This document shows positions 9,172 through 18,041 of a stretch of 64,000 nucleotides of DNA, piece by piece. The notes under the pieces are model-generated. The model saw only the letters and a program-made list of their open reading frames with translations, did not search any database and had not been told where the DNA came from. How positions within the stretch are numbered: position 1 is the stretch's first letter; each line of letters starts with the position of its first letter. A program made the position numbers and the translations under genes. Source of the stretch: Enteractinococcus helveticum (GTDB lineage Bacteria > Actinomycetota > Actinomycetes > Actinomycetales > Micrococcaceae); contig NZ_LXEY01000019.1 in assembly GCF_001657475.1 (NCBI RefSeq), positions 62,001 to 126,000 on the forward strand, written 5' to 3'.

Positions 9172-10784
9172 CCATGCAGGACCACACCAAACCCAACGCC
9201 ATCGTGATCGGCGCCGGCGTGGCAGGCCTGGCCACCGCCGGACTGCTGGCACGCGACGGCTACGACGTCACCGTATTTGAAAAAGAACCCCGAATCGGCG
9301 GCCGGGCGGGCGTCCTAGAGGATCAGGGCTTCCGCTGGGATATGGGCCCCTCCTGGTGGCTGATGCCCGGGGCTTTTGAACACTTCTATGAACTGATGGG
9401 CACCACGGTTGCACACGAACTGGACCTGGTGACGCTCAACGATCCGGCGTTCCGCATGTTTACCGAAGGCTTCCCACCACTGGATGTCTCAACCGGCCCG
9501 GCCAATATCATGGCCCTGTTTGAACAACTGGAGCCCGGTGCTGGGGCGGCCGTTGAGAACTATCTGACTGAGATGGGCACCGACTACGGGCTGGCCATAC
9601 AACAGTTTTTGTATACCAACTTCACTGAATTGCGCGGCCTCACCAGTCCGGAAATCATGCGACGTCTGAGACGGCTGGCCCAAAAACTCACCCGAACCCT
9701 CGAATCGGATGTTGCGACCCAATTTAGCGATGTGCGCCTGCGCCAGCTGCTTACCTATGCTGCGGTGTTTTTGTCGTCGGCACCGAATATCACGCCGGCG
9801 TTTTACGGGATCATGAACTACACAACCCTGGTTGAAGGGGTGGCCTATCCGATGGGCGGGTTTAGCACATTTGTGGATTCGCTCTACCGCTTGGCGGTGG
9901 ATGCCGGAGCGCGCATCCACACCGAGACGGCAGTGGAACGCATTCATCACACCGGCTCGCACCGACGACGCCGGGTCGCCGGCGTCACATACCGCAATGC
10001 GACCGGGCAACACCGGTTGATGGCCGATGTAATCGTCTCGTGTGCCGATCGCCACCACACCGAAACTCAATTGGTGTGGGACGCTCGTTCGGCGCGACCC
10101 AAATACTGGCAGCGCGCCAACCCGGGCATGAGTGCCGTGCTGGCCTATCTGGGTGTTGAGGGAGACCTGCCAGAACTGGCGCATCACTCGTTATTCTTTA
10201 GCGCCGACTGGGACGCAGATTTTGACGCCGTCTTTCCGCCCTCCGACCGCCCGGAGCGCAGTGCGTTTTCCAAATCCTTCTACGTTTCCCGTGCTTCGGC
10301 CACCGATCCGAGCGTTGCACCGGAAGGCTATGAGAACCTCTTGATTCTGGTGCCGGTGCCCTCGATGACCAATGGGATCCTGGGCAGTCTGAACCACAGC
10401 GAAGACCCAGAGACCACCGCGATCGTTGACCAGGCGGTTGCACTCATCGCTCAACGTACCGGCGTTGCCGATTTGGCCGAGCGCGTCGTCGTCAAATACA
10501 CGATGGCAACCGGGGATTTTCAGGACATGTTCAACGCCTGGCAAGGTAACGCGCTGGGGCTGGCCCACACCCTGGAACAATCCGCATTTTTCCGCGGTTC
10601 CAATGCCTCCAAATATCTGGGCGGCCTGTATTTTGCTGGAGCGACCACCGTGCCGGGCGTTGGGCTACCGATGTGTTTGATCTCGGCGGAAAACATCGTC
10701 AAACGACTGCGCAACGACACCACGACCTCGCCCATGCCCACCCCGCTGCAACCCAGCGCGGCACCGGCGGCACACAACCGATAA
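9168..10784 (+). CDS. crtI: Phytoene desaturase (lycopene-forming)
   Basis: CrtI-type FAD-dependent desaturase of 538 residues, predicted to take phytoene to lycopene. The N-terminal dinucleotide fold is VIGAGVAGLATAGLLARDG (about 12-30), followed by EKEPRIGGRAG. The C-terminal FAD motif includes YFAGATTVPGVGLPMCLISA, as in bacterial CrtI. The start overlaps the crtB stop (ATGA). The number of desaturation steps is inferred from the lycopene cyclase genes that follow. Confidence 0.95.
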   Translation: MTMQDHTKPNAIVIGAGVAGLATAGLLARDGYDVTVFEKEPRIGGRAGVLEDQGFRWDMGPSWWLMPGAFEHFYELMGTTVAHELDLVTLNDPAFRMFTEGFPPLDVSTGPANIMALFEQLEPGAGAAVENYLTEMGTDYGLAIQQFLYTNFTELRGLTSPEIMRRLRRLAQKLTRTLESDVATQFSDVRLRQLLTYAAVFLSSAPNITPAFYGIMNYTTLVEGVAYPMGGFSTFVDSLYRLAVDAGARIHTETAVERIHHTGSHRRRRVAGVTYRNATGQHRLMADVIVSCADRHHTETQLVWDARSARPKYWQRANPGMSAVLAYLGVEGDLPELAHHSLFFSADWDADFDAVFPPSDRPERSAFSKSFYVSRASATDPSVAPEGYENLLILVPVPSMTNGILGSLNHSEDPETTAIVDQAVALIAQRTGVADLAERVVVKYTMATGDFQDMFNAWQGNALGLAHTLEQSAFFRGSNASKYLGGLYFAGATTVPGVGLPMCLISAENIVKRLRNDTTTSPMPTPLQPSAAPAAHNR

Positions 10785-10799
10785 GGAAAGGACTCATTA

Positions 10800-11150
10800 T
10801 TGGCTCAATACGAGTACCTCATACTCATGGCCGCCTGCGTGGCGATCACCCTGCCCCTAGAGTTTGTGCTGCGGGCCCGGGTGTATCGCCGGTTACCGCT
10901 GATGCTGCCCACGATCCTGGTTGTAGTGGTCGCCTTCGGCGCCTGGGACCTACTGGGTATTGCGCGCGACCACTGGACCTATAACCCGGAGTTTGTGACG
11001 GGCATTCAGTTCGGGATGATCCCGCTGGAAGAGATCGTGTTTTTCATTGTCATCCCGCTGTGCGCACTGCTTAGCTATGAGGGCGTGACCACCGTGTTGA
11101 ACTTTTTCAAACGCAAACGCGCCGAGAAGGGGGCTGGCGATGCTGCCTGA
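10800..11150 (+). CDS. crtYc: Lycopene cyclase subunit, CrtYc/CrtYe type
   Basis: Small membrane protein of 116 residues with three hydrophobic helices, one half of the heterodimeric actinobacterial lycopene cyclase. The family motif PLEE is present near residue 78 (MIPLEEIVFFIVIP). The start is TTG 10800, preceded by AAGGAAAGGA. It overlaps the next subunit gene by 11 bases. In Brevibacterium this pair makes beta-carotene; related subunits make epsilon or C50 rings. Ring type is inferred here from the downstream crtU. Confidence 0.88.
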   Translation: MAQYEYLILMAACVAITLPLEFVLRARVYRRLPLMLPTILVVVVAFGAWDLLGIARDHWTYNPEFVTGIQFGMIPLEEIVFFIVIPLCALLSYEGVTTVLNFFKRKRAEKGAGDAA

Positions 11151-11487
11151 ATATACCGTATTGACCGTGATCGGAATGATCGTCGTCGTCGTGCTGGAAC
11201 TATTTGTGGTGCGCAGCGGGATTTTCCGCAAACCCGCCTACTGGATTGCCCTGGCAATATGCCTGGGGTTCCAAATCCCGGTGGACGGGTGGTTGACCAA
11301 ACTGTCGAATCCGATTGTGATCTATAACCCAGAAATGATGTTGGGCATGCGATTCCCGTGGGATATTCCCATCGAAGATTTCGGCTTTGGTTGGGCCATG
11401 CTCACCGTGACGATCATGGTGTGGCAGGCGCTGAAAAACCGGCGCGCCCGCACAACCCAGGAGGTTGCCGCAGATGTTCCTGGCTGA
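11140..11487 (+). CDS. crtYd: Lycopene cyclase subunit, CrtYd/CrtYf type
   Basis: Second subunit of the heterodimeric lycopene cyclase, 115 residues with three predicted membrane helices and the family motif PIED (WDIPIEDFGFGWAM). The ATG at 11140 lies inside the end of the first subunit gene. No UbiA-type lycopene elongase gene follows, which is what C50-producing clusters usually carry, so C40 ring formation is the better prediction. Confidence 0.88.
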   Translation: MLPEYTVLTVIGMIVVVVLELFVVRSGIFRKPAYWIALAICLGFQIPVDGWLTKLSNPIVIYNPEMMLGMRFPWDIPIEDFGFGWAMLTVTIMVWQALKNRRARTTQEVAADVPG

Positions 11488-12202
11488 CGCATTTACCACC
11501 TCGGCACGGCGCTATGACCTGCTGACCAAACTCAACCCCGGGTATCGGCGTGAATTGCGCAGCGCGACCCGCACGCTTGCCGAACTGCTCGAGGCACCAA
11601 CCGGACGGCGCCCGGTCATTTGGGATCTGGGCTGCGGCACCGGTCTGAGCACCCAGGCCATTTTGGAAACCCTGCCGGATGCGCAGATTGTTGGGGTGGA
11701 TGCCTCGGCCGGGATGTTGGAGACCGCACGAGCAAAATCCTGGCCCGCCGGCACCGCATTTGTACTGGATCGGGTGGAACACCTGGCCGCTAACTCGGCG
11801 CCAGCACTGGCCGACGCCCCCGACGGCGTATTTGCAGCGTACCTGTTGCGCAACCTGCCCGAAGCCGAGCGCACCGCGGCGCTGGCCCGCATTCGTACGC
11901 TCATGAAACCCGGCAGCCCGTTGGTGCTGCAAGACTATTCGGTAACCGAATCAGCGTGGGCCCAAGCCAAATGGACGGCCGTGTGCTTTGCGATCATCAT
12001 CCCGCTGGCCGCCGCCACCGGTGCCCAAATAAGCCTGTTTACTTACCTGTGGCGCTCGGTGCTGCGCAATGACGCAACCCAAACCGTGCTCCAACGCCTG
12101 GAACACGCCGGTTTTGAGCGTGGCACCGTCAGCACAGCACGCGGGTGGCACCGCAAGGTTTTACACACCTACGTGGCGCGCAATCAAGGACGACGTACAT
12201 GA
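11474..12202 (+). CDS. SAM-dependent methyltransferase in carotenoid operon (CrtT-like)
   Basis: Class I methyltransferase of 242 residues with SAM motif I VIWDLGCGTGLSTQAI (about 48-63) and acidic motif II VGVDASAGMLETAR. ATG 11474 is chosen over an in-frame TTG at 11465 because the GGAGG site near 11459 fits ATG spacing. Methyltransferases of this general type (CrtT) occur in isorenieratene clusters of Streptomyces, where their role is unclear. The gene overlaps the crtYd end and the crtU start. A pigment-related or quinone-type substrate is inferred only from position. Confidence 0.7.
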   Translation: MFLADAFTTSARRYDLLTKLNPGYRRELRSATRTLAELLEAPTGRRPVIWDLGCGTGLSTQAILETLPDAQIVGVDASAGMLETARAKSWPAGTAFVLDRVEHLAANSAPALADAPDGVFAAYLLRNLPEAERTAALARIRTLMKPGSPLVLQDYSVTESAWAQAKWTAVCFAIIIPLAAATGAQISLFTYLWRSVLRNDATQTVLQRLEHAGFERGTVSTARGWHRKVLHTYVARNQGRRT

Positions 12203-13782
12203 CCCGAACCACTCAGTACCACGCCGTGCCCAATGCGCCGCGGGATCCGCATGCCGAACGCCTCATCGCCCACCGCGGGCACGACCGCATCGAATCTGCA
12301 CGTTCAGTTGCCGTCGTCGGGGGAGGCATCGCTGGGCTTGCCGCGGCGACAGGACTTGCAGAGCGCGGCGTTGACGTCACCATTTTCGAATCCGCACCAC
12401 AGCTGGGTGGGCGTGTCCGTTCCTGGCCGCTGGGCGACGGGCGCAATATGAGCCGCGGGTTCCACGCATTCTTCCGTCAGTACTACAACCTGCGCGCCCT
12501 GCTGCGCCGCACGGATCCAGCATTGGACCGGCTGGTGGCCGTCACCGACTACCCGCTACAAACCAACACCGGGCTGACCGATTCCTTCGAGTCCATTCCG
12601 CGCACCCCGCCGTTGAATCTGGCGGCCTTTGTGCTGCAAAGTCCCACGTTCCCACTCGCCGGGCTGGCCAAGGTCGATCTCCCTAGCGCCTTTGAACTCA
12701 TTGACCTACAATTCCCCCAGAGCCTGAGCCTCTATGACGGCGAGTCGGCAGCCGCATTCCTGGATCGGCTACGCTTCCCGCACGACGCCCGGCACCTGGC
12801 ACTGGAGGTGTTTGCGCGCTCGTTTTTTGCCGACCCACATGACTTTGCCGCCCGCGAGCTAGTCACCATGTTCCACACATATTTCACCGGCTCAGCCGAG
12901 GGGCTGCTGTTCGATGTGCCGGTCGATGATTTCAACACCAGCCTCTGGGACCCACTCGGCGACTATCTGCGCGATGCGAGCGTGACAATTCACCTGGACT
13001 CCCCGGTTGATGCGCTGCACCAGACCGAACGTGGCTGGCGCGTGAGCACTAGTGTGGGCACGGAACCCTTTGACGCCGTCGTGCTGGCCGCCGACCCTCG
13101 CACCAGTCGTGGCCTCATCGCGGCCCTGGGTGGTGAAACCCAGCAACTAGTCGACCTGCAAGCCCGGGCCGCGCGTCGGACCAACGCCCCGGCGTTTGCG
13201 GTGCTGAGATTGTGGATGTCGGACACGGTTCGTCCGGATCGGCCCGCGTTTTTGGGGACCAGTGGGTACCAGCTGTTGGATAATATTTCGGTGCTGGAAC
13301 GCTTTGAAGCCACCGCCGCAGCATGGACCCAAACCCACAATGGCTCTGTCCTAGAGTTGCACGCCTACGCCGTCGACGCCCCGGCCGATCCCAATTCGCT
13401 GCAGGGCCAGGCTATTCGCGCAGCACTACTGGCCGACATGCGCACGGTATTCCCCGAGACCCACGACATGGAGATCCTCGCCGAGGAATGCCTGCTGGAA
13501 GATGACTGCAGTCTGGCCGATGTGTCCCCGTGGCAGGACCACCCAGAAGTGACCACCGGCATCAACGGTCTGGTGCTTGCCGGCGACTGGATCCGCGCGC
13601 CACTGCCGGTTGCGCTGATGGAACGCGCCGCAACCACCGGTTTGCTGGCGGCCAATGAACTGCTGGCCGGCTGGAACGTCACCGGCCACGACCTGTTCTC
13701 CCCGCCCCGTCGCGGCCTGCTGCGCCGCAGCGCACTGGGTCGGGCGGTCCGCAACATCGTGCAGGCCAACGGTGCCCGATGA
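12199..13782 (+). CDS. crtU: Carotenoid aromatic-ring synthase (beta-carotene desaturase/methyltransferase)
   Basis: FAD-dependent CrtU-type enzyme, 527 residues from ATG 12199, which overlaps the methyltransferase stop (ATGA) and has AAGGA upstream; a frame extending to 12145 is less likely. The N-terminal FAD fold is VAVVGGGIAGLAAATGLAER. The block RGFHAFFRQYYNLRALLRR and the later FHTYFTGSAEGLLFDVP are distinctive of CrtU. These enzymes convert beta-ionone rings to aromatic phi rings by desaturation and methyl shift, giving isorenieratene. This is the key gene indicating aryl carotenoids. Confidence 0.92.
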   Translation: MTRTTQYHAVPNAPRDPHAERLIAHRGHDRIESARSVAVVGGGIAGLAAATGLAERGVDVTIFESAPQLGGRVRSWPLGDGRNMSRGFHAFFRQYYNLRALLRRTDPALDRLVAVTDYPLQTNTGLTDSFESIPRTPPLNLAAFVLQSPTFPLAGLAKVDLPSAFELIDLQFPQSLSLYDGESAAAFLDRLRFPHDARHLALEVFARSFFADPHDFAARELVTMFHTYFTGSAEGLLFDVPVDDFNTSLWDPLGDYLRDASVTIHLDSPVDALHQTERGWRVSTSVGTEPFDAVVLAADPRTSRGLIAALGGETQQLVDLQARAARRTNAPAFAVLRLWMSDTVRPDRPAFLGTSGYQLLDNISVLERFEATAAAWTQTHNGSVLELHAYAVDAPADPNSLQGQAIRAALLADMRTVFPETHDMEILAEECLLEDDCSLADVSPWQDHPEVTTGINGLVLAGDWIRAPLPVALMERAATTGLLAANELLAGWNVTGHDLFSPPRRGLLRRSALGRAVRNIVQANGAR

Positions 13783-15023
13783 CCAAACCCACCGGCTGCC
13801 CCGCCCATTCCGCGGCAGAGTCCAGTGCACGTAAAGCCACCAAACCCGGCGATAAACCCGCCGGGCGCGTCACCAAACACGGCACCATGTGGCGCATCGG
13901 TTCGCTTGCCGCAGCCAAAGACGTCCTGCTGGCCCGCCGAGAAACCATTCAGGCCGGCTTCACCGCCGAATACATCCCGCGCACAGTCTTCCGCAACCAC
14001 CCGATTCTGATCTCCGACGGCCCCCAACACGACGAACAACGTCGCAACGTCGCCCGCTTCTTCGCACCCACCGTCGTCGCCGCCCGCTATAGCGACCTGA
14101 TGACCGCCGTCGTGAACAAAATTATTGCCCAAACCCAGCGCACCGGCACTATCACCGTCGATGAGGTCGCGCTGTACTACACGGTCGAAGTGACCGCCTC
14201 CATCGTTGGCCTTACCCACGCCAAAGTCCCGGCACTGGCCCGCCGGTTAGAAAAATTTTTCCGCCAGCCACCCCTGGACCGTGCCAAACCCCGCCTCGGG
14301 CGCCCCAACCGCCAGTGGATGGCCGCCGCTGCCAACGGGCTGGGCCCCATCGACGGGCTGCTGGTTTTCGACGTCCTGCCCGCCGTGCGTTCGCGGACCA
14401 AAAACCCGCGCGAGGACGTCATCAGCCACCTGATCGAACAGCGCTATAACCTGGCCGACATCCTCGTTGAGTGCGTCACCTACGGGACCGCTGGGATGGT
14501 CACGACCCGAGAATTTATCACCATGGCCTGCTGGCATTTGCTTGACGACGACGCCCTGCGCCAACGCTACCTCGCCGCTGCAGAAGACGAACGACTCGGG
14601 ATGCTGGCCGAAATTATCCGCTTGGAGCCACCCGTGGGCCACCTGTATCGTCGCGTCACCCAAGACTTCACCGCGACCGACCGCGACACCGAATACGGCT
14701 TACAGACCGGGGATTTAGTCGACCTGGATATCCGCCAGACCAACGCCGACCCTGATGCCTTCCCGGCTGCTCCTCTGCAGCTGTGCCCGGGACGCGATCG
14801 GGCCAAAGGCGTCCACGATGTTGGACTCAGCTTCGGTTTTGGCGCCCACGGCTGTCCGGGCCAACCGCTTGCCTTACGGGAAACCGATGCGCTGCTGCAC
14901 CGGCTCCTTGCGCTACCGGTGACGAGGATGAGCGAACCGGCTATCAGCTGGGATGATCTCATCGAAGGCTATAAGCTCCGAGGTCTCACCCTGCACCTGA
15001 GGCAGGGCGTGCCGCTTCCGTAA
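13779..15023 (+). CDS. Cytochrome P450 of the carotenoid operon
   Basis: Bacterial P450 of 414 residues. Landmarks are the I-helix oxygen-binding segment TAGMVTTRE, the K-helix ExxR pair in EIIRLEPP, and the haem Cys loop FGFGAHGCPG near the C-terminus. The start ATG overlaps the crtU stop (ATGA), placing it as last gene of the operon. Brevibacterium linens is reported to use a P450 to hydroxylate isorenieratene on its aromatic rings, so the predicted role is 3-hydroxylation of the phi rings. No ferredoxin gene is adjacent; redox partners must lie elsewhere. Confidence 0.88.
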   Translation: MTKPTGCPAHSAAESSARKATKPGDKPAGRVTKHGTMWRIGSLAAAKDVLLARRETIQAGFTAEYIPRTVFRNHPILISDGPQHDEQRRNVARFFAPTVVAARYSDLMTAVVNKIIAQTQRTGTITVDEVALYYTVEVTASIVGLTHAKVPALARRLEKFFRQPPLDRAKPRLGRPNRQWMAAAANGLGPIDGLLVFDVLPAVRSRTKNPREDVISHLIEQRYNLADILVECVTYGTAGMVTTREFITMACWHLLDDDALRQRYLAAAEDERLGMLAEIIRLEPPVGHLYRRVTQDFTATDRDTEYGLQTGDLVDLDIRQTNADPDAFPAAPLQLCPGRDRAKGVHDVGLSFGFGAHGCPGQPLALRETDALLHRLLALPVTRMSEPAISWDDLIEGYKLRGLTLHLRQGVPLP

Positions 15024-15366
15024 TGCAGCCCGCGCGTATGGGAATCTTCACCACGACACTCCCTAGCTCTGGCCGGGTACTCACTGGGCACTATGGCCTT
15101 TAAAGGTCTTTAAATGGGAACAGGGTAGGAGTACCATTAAGTCACAGCGAGGTCAACAAGCTGAGCCACTGCAACGTGGACCTCTTAAGGGTCTACGTCA
15201 CCCCGCGCGTTCAAGTGCGGTTCATGGAATCTGCATAACTTAAGAGGGATCGCAGCATCATTCATTGACTGATTTCAATGCTCGAGAAAGTGTGAAATAT
15301 TGAGATATTTTCAACTGACTTTACGCCAGATCGTTTAGAGCTCTCAGTACAGAAAGCAGCATTCTC
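15024..15366. other. Intergenic region after the carotenoid operon
   Basis: 343 bases without a supportable gene. A short palindrome CCTTTAAAGG lies near 15099, followed by a repeated CTTTAAA. There is no hairpin with a T-run typical of a strong terminator. The last 100 bases are AT-rich and probably hold the promoter of the next gene. Confidence 0.4.
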
Positions 15367-15762
15367 ATGGAATTTTTTGACTATATGTGGGAGGTAATGG
15401 GCTGGTTCTTCTGGGCTTTCGTCTTCGTAGCCACCATCTTCACTCTCATCATGGTATTTACCGATCTTTTCCGCGATAAAGACCTGAATGGATGGGCCAA
15501 AGCAGTCTGGATCCTGTTTTTAGTCTTTATCCCACTGCTGACGTCCTTGGTCTATCTCATAGCCCGCCATAAGGGGGTCGAGGAACGTGCCGCCAGTGAA
15601 TTCCAGCGGCAAAAAGAAGCCCAGGACCAGTACATTCGTGATGTCGCCAATGTCAGTGTCGCAGATGAGATTACCAAGGCCAAAGGTTTGCTCGATTCAG
15701 GTGCCATTACTCAGCAAGAATTCGACCAGCTGAAAGGTCGGACATTGCAAGGCGCCAGCTAA
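15367..15762 (+). CDS. PLDc_N / SHOCT domain membrane protein
   Basis: A 131-residue protein. The first 75 residues contain two hydrophobic helices of the phospholipase D-nuclease N-terminal (PLDc_N) type (WFFWAFVFVATIFTLIMVF; then WILFLVFIPLLTSLVYLIA). A charged linker is followed by a C-terminal SHOCT module (ITKAKGLLDSGAITQQEFDQ). Such proteins are common in actinobacteria and have no defined function. The ribosome site is weak. It stands alone. Confidence 0.85.
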   Translation: MEFFDYMWEVMGWFFWAFVFVATIFTLIMVFTDLFRDKDLNGWAKAVWILFLVFIPLLTSLVYLIARHKGVEERAASEFQRQKEAQDQYIRDVANVSVADEITKAKGLLDSGAITQQEFDQLKGRTLQGAS

Positions 15763-16096
15763 GAACAACCGCCACCCGGGCGTTTGGTGTCCGCTTCAAC
15801 CGTTGTGAATCAGATGCTCATCCGCCGGGCGGTGTTGTCATACGTGAATGGAACCTTCTCGCGCGATTGCGGGAGACCATTTGTCGATCTTGCCAGAGCA
15901 CTCTGCAGATCTCGAAGATACGAACGACTGGTGTTTCTGATGACGCCGAGCCTCCAGAAGCACCAGTCTCATAGTGCACAGTGTTCTACAAAATAACGCT
16001 CACGGACGGACGAGGATGCATTGGGTGAGACAGCGTCGAATGCATCAACGCAGATGAAGCCACGGTGCAGACCTAAGCGGGAAGACAAGGGGAGCT
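15763..16096. other. Intergenic region before the HerA-like ATPase
   Basis: 334 bases. An open frame of 70 codons (15784-15996) has no ribosome site and no recognisable protein character, so it is not called. The last 20 bases carry AAGGGGAGCT, the ribosome site of the next gene. Nothing else is identified. Confidence 0.4.
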
Positions 16097-17188
16097 ATGA
16101 CATTGCTCAGTATCGGCACGATGATCGACGACTCGGAAATTTCCGTAACCTTAGATGCCCGACGATTTAACCGGCACACGTTTTGGTGTGGTCAGAGCGG
16201 CAGTGGGAAAACATACGCGCTTGGCGTGGTGTTAGAGCAGTTGCTGCTGCACACTGCATTACCAATCGTCATTTTGGACCCCAACGCCGATTTCGTCAGG
16301 ATTCGAGAAACACGGGCAAGTTCTTCAGCTGCTACGGCTAAAAAACTTGCCTCCATGGACCTGAGGGTATTCCGGTCTGGCGATGGTGCAGACGAGCGCT
16401 TACACGCCCGTTATTTGGACCTCTCTACGGCGTCGAAAGCGGCTGTTTTACAACTTGATCCCATCGCTGATGCAGAAGAATATAACGTGTTGCTTCGATC
16501 CGATCAGCTCGTCACAAGTTTTGATACGTCTCAGATGCTGGCAACGTTGCGTTCTTCGGGAGACCCATGGCGATTGAAACTGGCCAACCGTATAGAAAAC
16601 TTGCAAATCCTTGAGTGGGATCTCTGGTCTCGTGGTGGATCATCCGTTGTTGATGTTATCGACGAGCGCCCACGAGCAAGCGTGCTCGACTTGGGAGGAT
16701 TCGCCAACCCTGCAGAGCCAAAGGTTGCAGCCCTAGCGGTTTTAGAACACCTCTGGTCCGAAAGGGAGTCACGACGCCCCATCCTGATCGTCCTTGATGA
16801 GGCACACAACTTGTGCCCACCGGACCCGCAAACCGATGTGGAACACGCTCTGACCAAACAACTGGTGCAGATCGCAGCGGAAGGGCGAAAATTTGGGTTG
16901 TGGTTATTGTTATCTACCCAGCGCCCCACTAAAATTCACCCAAATATCCTATCCCAGTGCGACAACCTGGCTTTGATGCGGATGAACGCCCCACGAGACC
17001 TAGCTGAAATCGCAGAAGTATTCGGCTTCGCATCTGAAGACGCAATCCGCAGGTCTGCACAGTTCCAACAGGGCCAAGCATTTTTTGCCGGGAGTTTCAT
17101 TAGCGAACCGACGTTTGTACAGCTTGGCCAACGGATTACAGAAGAAGCCGGTGGTGATGTTAAAGTCCCGCTACTCGGTGAGCTGTAG
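16097..17188 (+). CDS. HerA/FtsK-like DUF87-type ATPase, orphan
   Basis: A 363-residue P-loop ATPase of the HerA/FtsK superfamily. Walker A is GQSGSGKT (32-39), followed by VILDPNADF; Walker B is PILIVLDEAHNLCPP, and a sensor/arginine region reads LLLSTQRPTKIHPNILSQC. These features match HerA-like helicases annotated with DUF87. It lacks the N-terminal barrel of classical HerA and has no NurA nuclease or other partner beside it. Related stand-alone ATPases appear both in DNA repair/segregation and in antiviral systems, so the role is open. Confidence 0.8.
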   Translation: MTLLSIGTMIDDSEISVTLDARRFNRHTFWCGQSGSGKTYALGVVLEQLLLHTALPIVILDPNADFVRIRETRASSSAATAKKLASMDLRVFRSGDGADERLHARYLDLSTASKAAVLQLDPIADAEEYNVLLRSDQLVTSFDTSQMLATLRSSGDPWRLKLANRIENLQILEWDLWSRGGSSVVDVIDERPRASVLDLGGFANPAEPKVAALAVLEHLWSERESRRPILIVLDEAHNLCPPDPQTDVEHALTKQLVQIAAEGRKFGLWLLLSTQRPTKIHPNILSQCDNLALMRMNAPRDLAEIAEVFGFASEDAIRRSAQFQQGQAFFAGSFISEPTFVQLGQRITEEAGGDVKVPLLGEL

Positions 17189-17552
17189 TTTATATTCCAG
17201 GCTAATTTGAACCTCCTCACACCGCGCCCCGACTGCGTCGTGAATGTGGATAAACATCGCTGCGCAGGCAGTTATCCACAAAATAAACTGAGCCGTGGTT
17301 GCACGCTGTTGACTATGCTTCGCCACCTAATCGGGACTATGACCAAAGCGCTTGGCTATCTCACGTTGAGACCACCCTATCTCGGTGCATAAACGGCCTC
17401 TTGAAAGGGATCTTCATAAGTCTTGTCCAGCTCAGAAAACGACGAACTTTCCCATGCCAGGGCCGGTTGCAAAAGTCGATTAAGTGTGGTATTTAAATAT
17501 TTCACAAAGTGGTAATAGCCTGGTTCGGCAGTCGAAGAAAAGGAGAGTATGT
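17189..17552. other. Intergenic region with two perfect DnaA-box sequences and hsp20 promoter
   Basis: 364 bases without a clear gene. TGTGGATAA (17245-17253) and TTATCCACA (17272-17280) are perfect DnaA boxes in opposite orientation. Near the downstream end lies a promoter-like TTGCAA (17467-17472), 17 bases, TATTTA (17490-17495), suited to drive hsp20. No HspR (HAIR) or CIRCE operator was recognised. Confidence 0.5.
17467..17495 (+). promoter_or_regulatory. Putative sigma-70-type promoter of hsp20
   Basis: TTGCAA and TATTTA separated by 17 bases, about 58 bases before the hsp20 start codon. Inferred from hexamer match and position only. Confidence 0.4.
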
Positions 17553-17981
17553 ATGCTGATGCGAACCGATCCCTTCCGTGAAATTGATCGCCTCACCCAG
17601 CAACTACTGGGCACCACCGGCACAAGGTCGCGTCCGACCATGATGCTCATGGATGCCTGGCGTGAGGGGGACACCTTCCATGTGGAATTCGACTTACCCG
17701 GTGTGGACCCGTCAAGCATTGATCTGGATGTGGAGCGCAATGTCGTCACCGTCACTGCCCACCGTGCACCACTGCCGGACGACGTCGAACGCTTGTCAGC
17801 CGAACGTCCACGCGGCGAGTTCAGTCGCCAACTGGTACTGGGTGAAAACGTCGACACTGACAACATCAAGGCAACGTACGTCGATGGTGTGCTCGCGTTG
17901 GAAATCCCGGTTGCAGAATCTGCGAAACCCCGCAAGATCGAAATCGAGCGTGGCGGCGACACAAGGTCGATCACGTCCTAG
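17553..17981 (+). CDS. Small heat-shock protein, Hsp20 family
   Basis: Alpha-crystallin-type chaperone of 142 residues that would hold unfolding proteins in soluble complexes. ATG 17553 follows AGGAG by seven bases; a longer frame to 17484 is not needed. The N-terminus [19 protein letters not shown] and the core [18 protein letters not shown], with the later [11 protein letters not shown] strand, are typical of actinobacterial Hsp20/Hsp18. The C-terminal I-x-I tail is weakly represented by RKIEIER. The downstream 39-codon ORF may be co-transcribed. Confidence 0.93.
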   Translation: MLMRTDPFREIDRLTQQLLGTTGTRSRPTMMLMDAWREGDTFHVEFDLPGVDPSSIDLDVERNVVTVTAHRAPLPDDVERLSAERPRGEFSRQLVLGENVDTDNIKATYVDGVLALEIPVAESAKPRKIEIERGGDTRSITS

Positions 17982-18041
17982 GGCATCTGACCCAGGACTC
18001 CTCAAAGAACTCCCCTATCGTCCGAAAGGAGGCATCTGAAA

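Noticed and set aside
9489-10187. Minus-strand frames opposite crtI and crtU as genes
   Set aside because: They are antisense shadows of strongly conserved coding sequence with no own start signals.
11465-11473. TTG start for the carotenoid-operon methyltransferase
   Set aside because: It is only a few bases from the GGAGG site; ATG 11474 has proper spacing.
15784-15996. 70-codon frame as a gene
   Set aside because: No ribosome site and no protein-like pattern; its composition resembles noncoding sequence.
17207-17496. Short frames between the HerA-like ATPase and hsp20
   Set aside because: They lack ribosome sites, include the DnaA boxes and promoter, and resemble no known protein.
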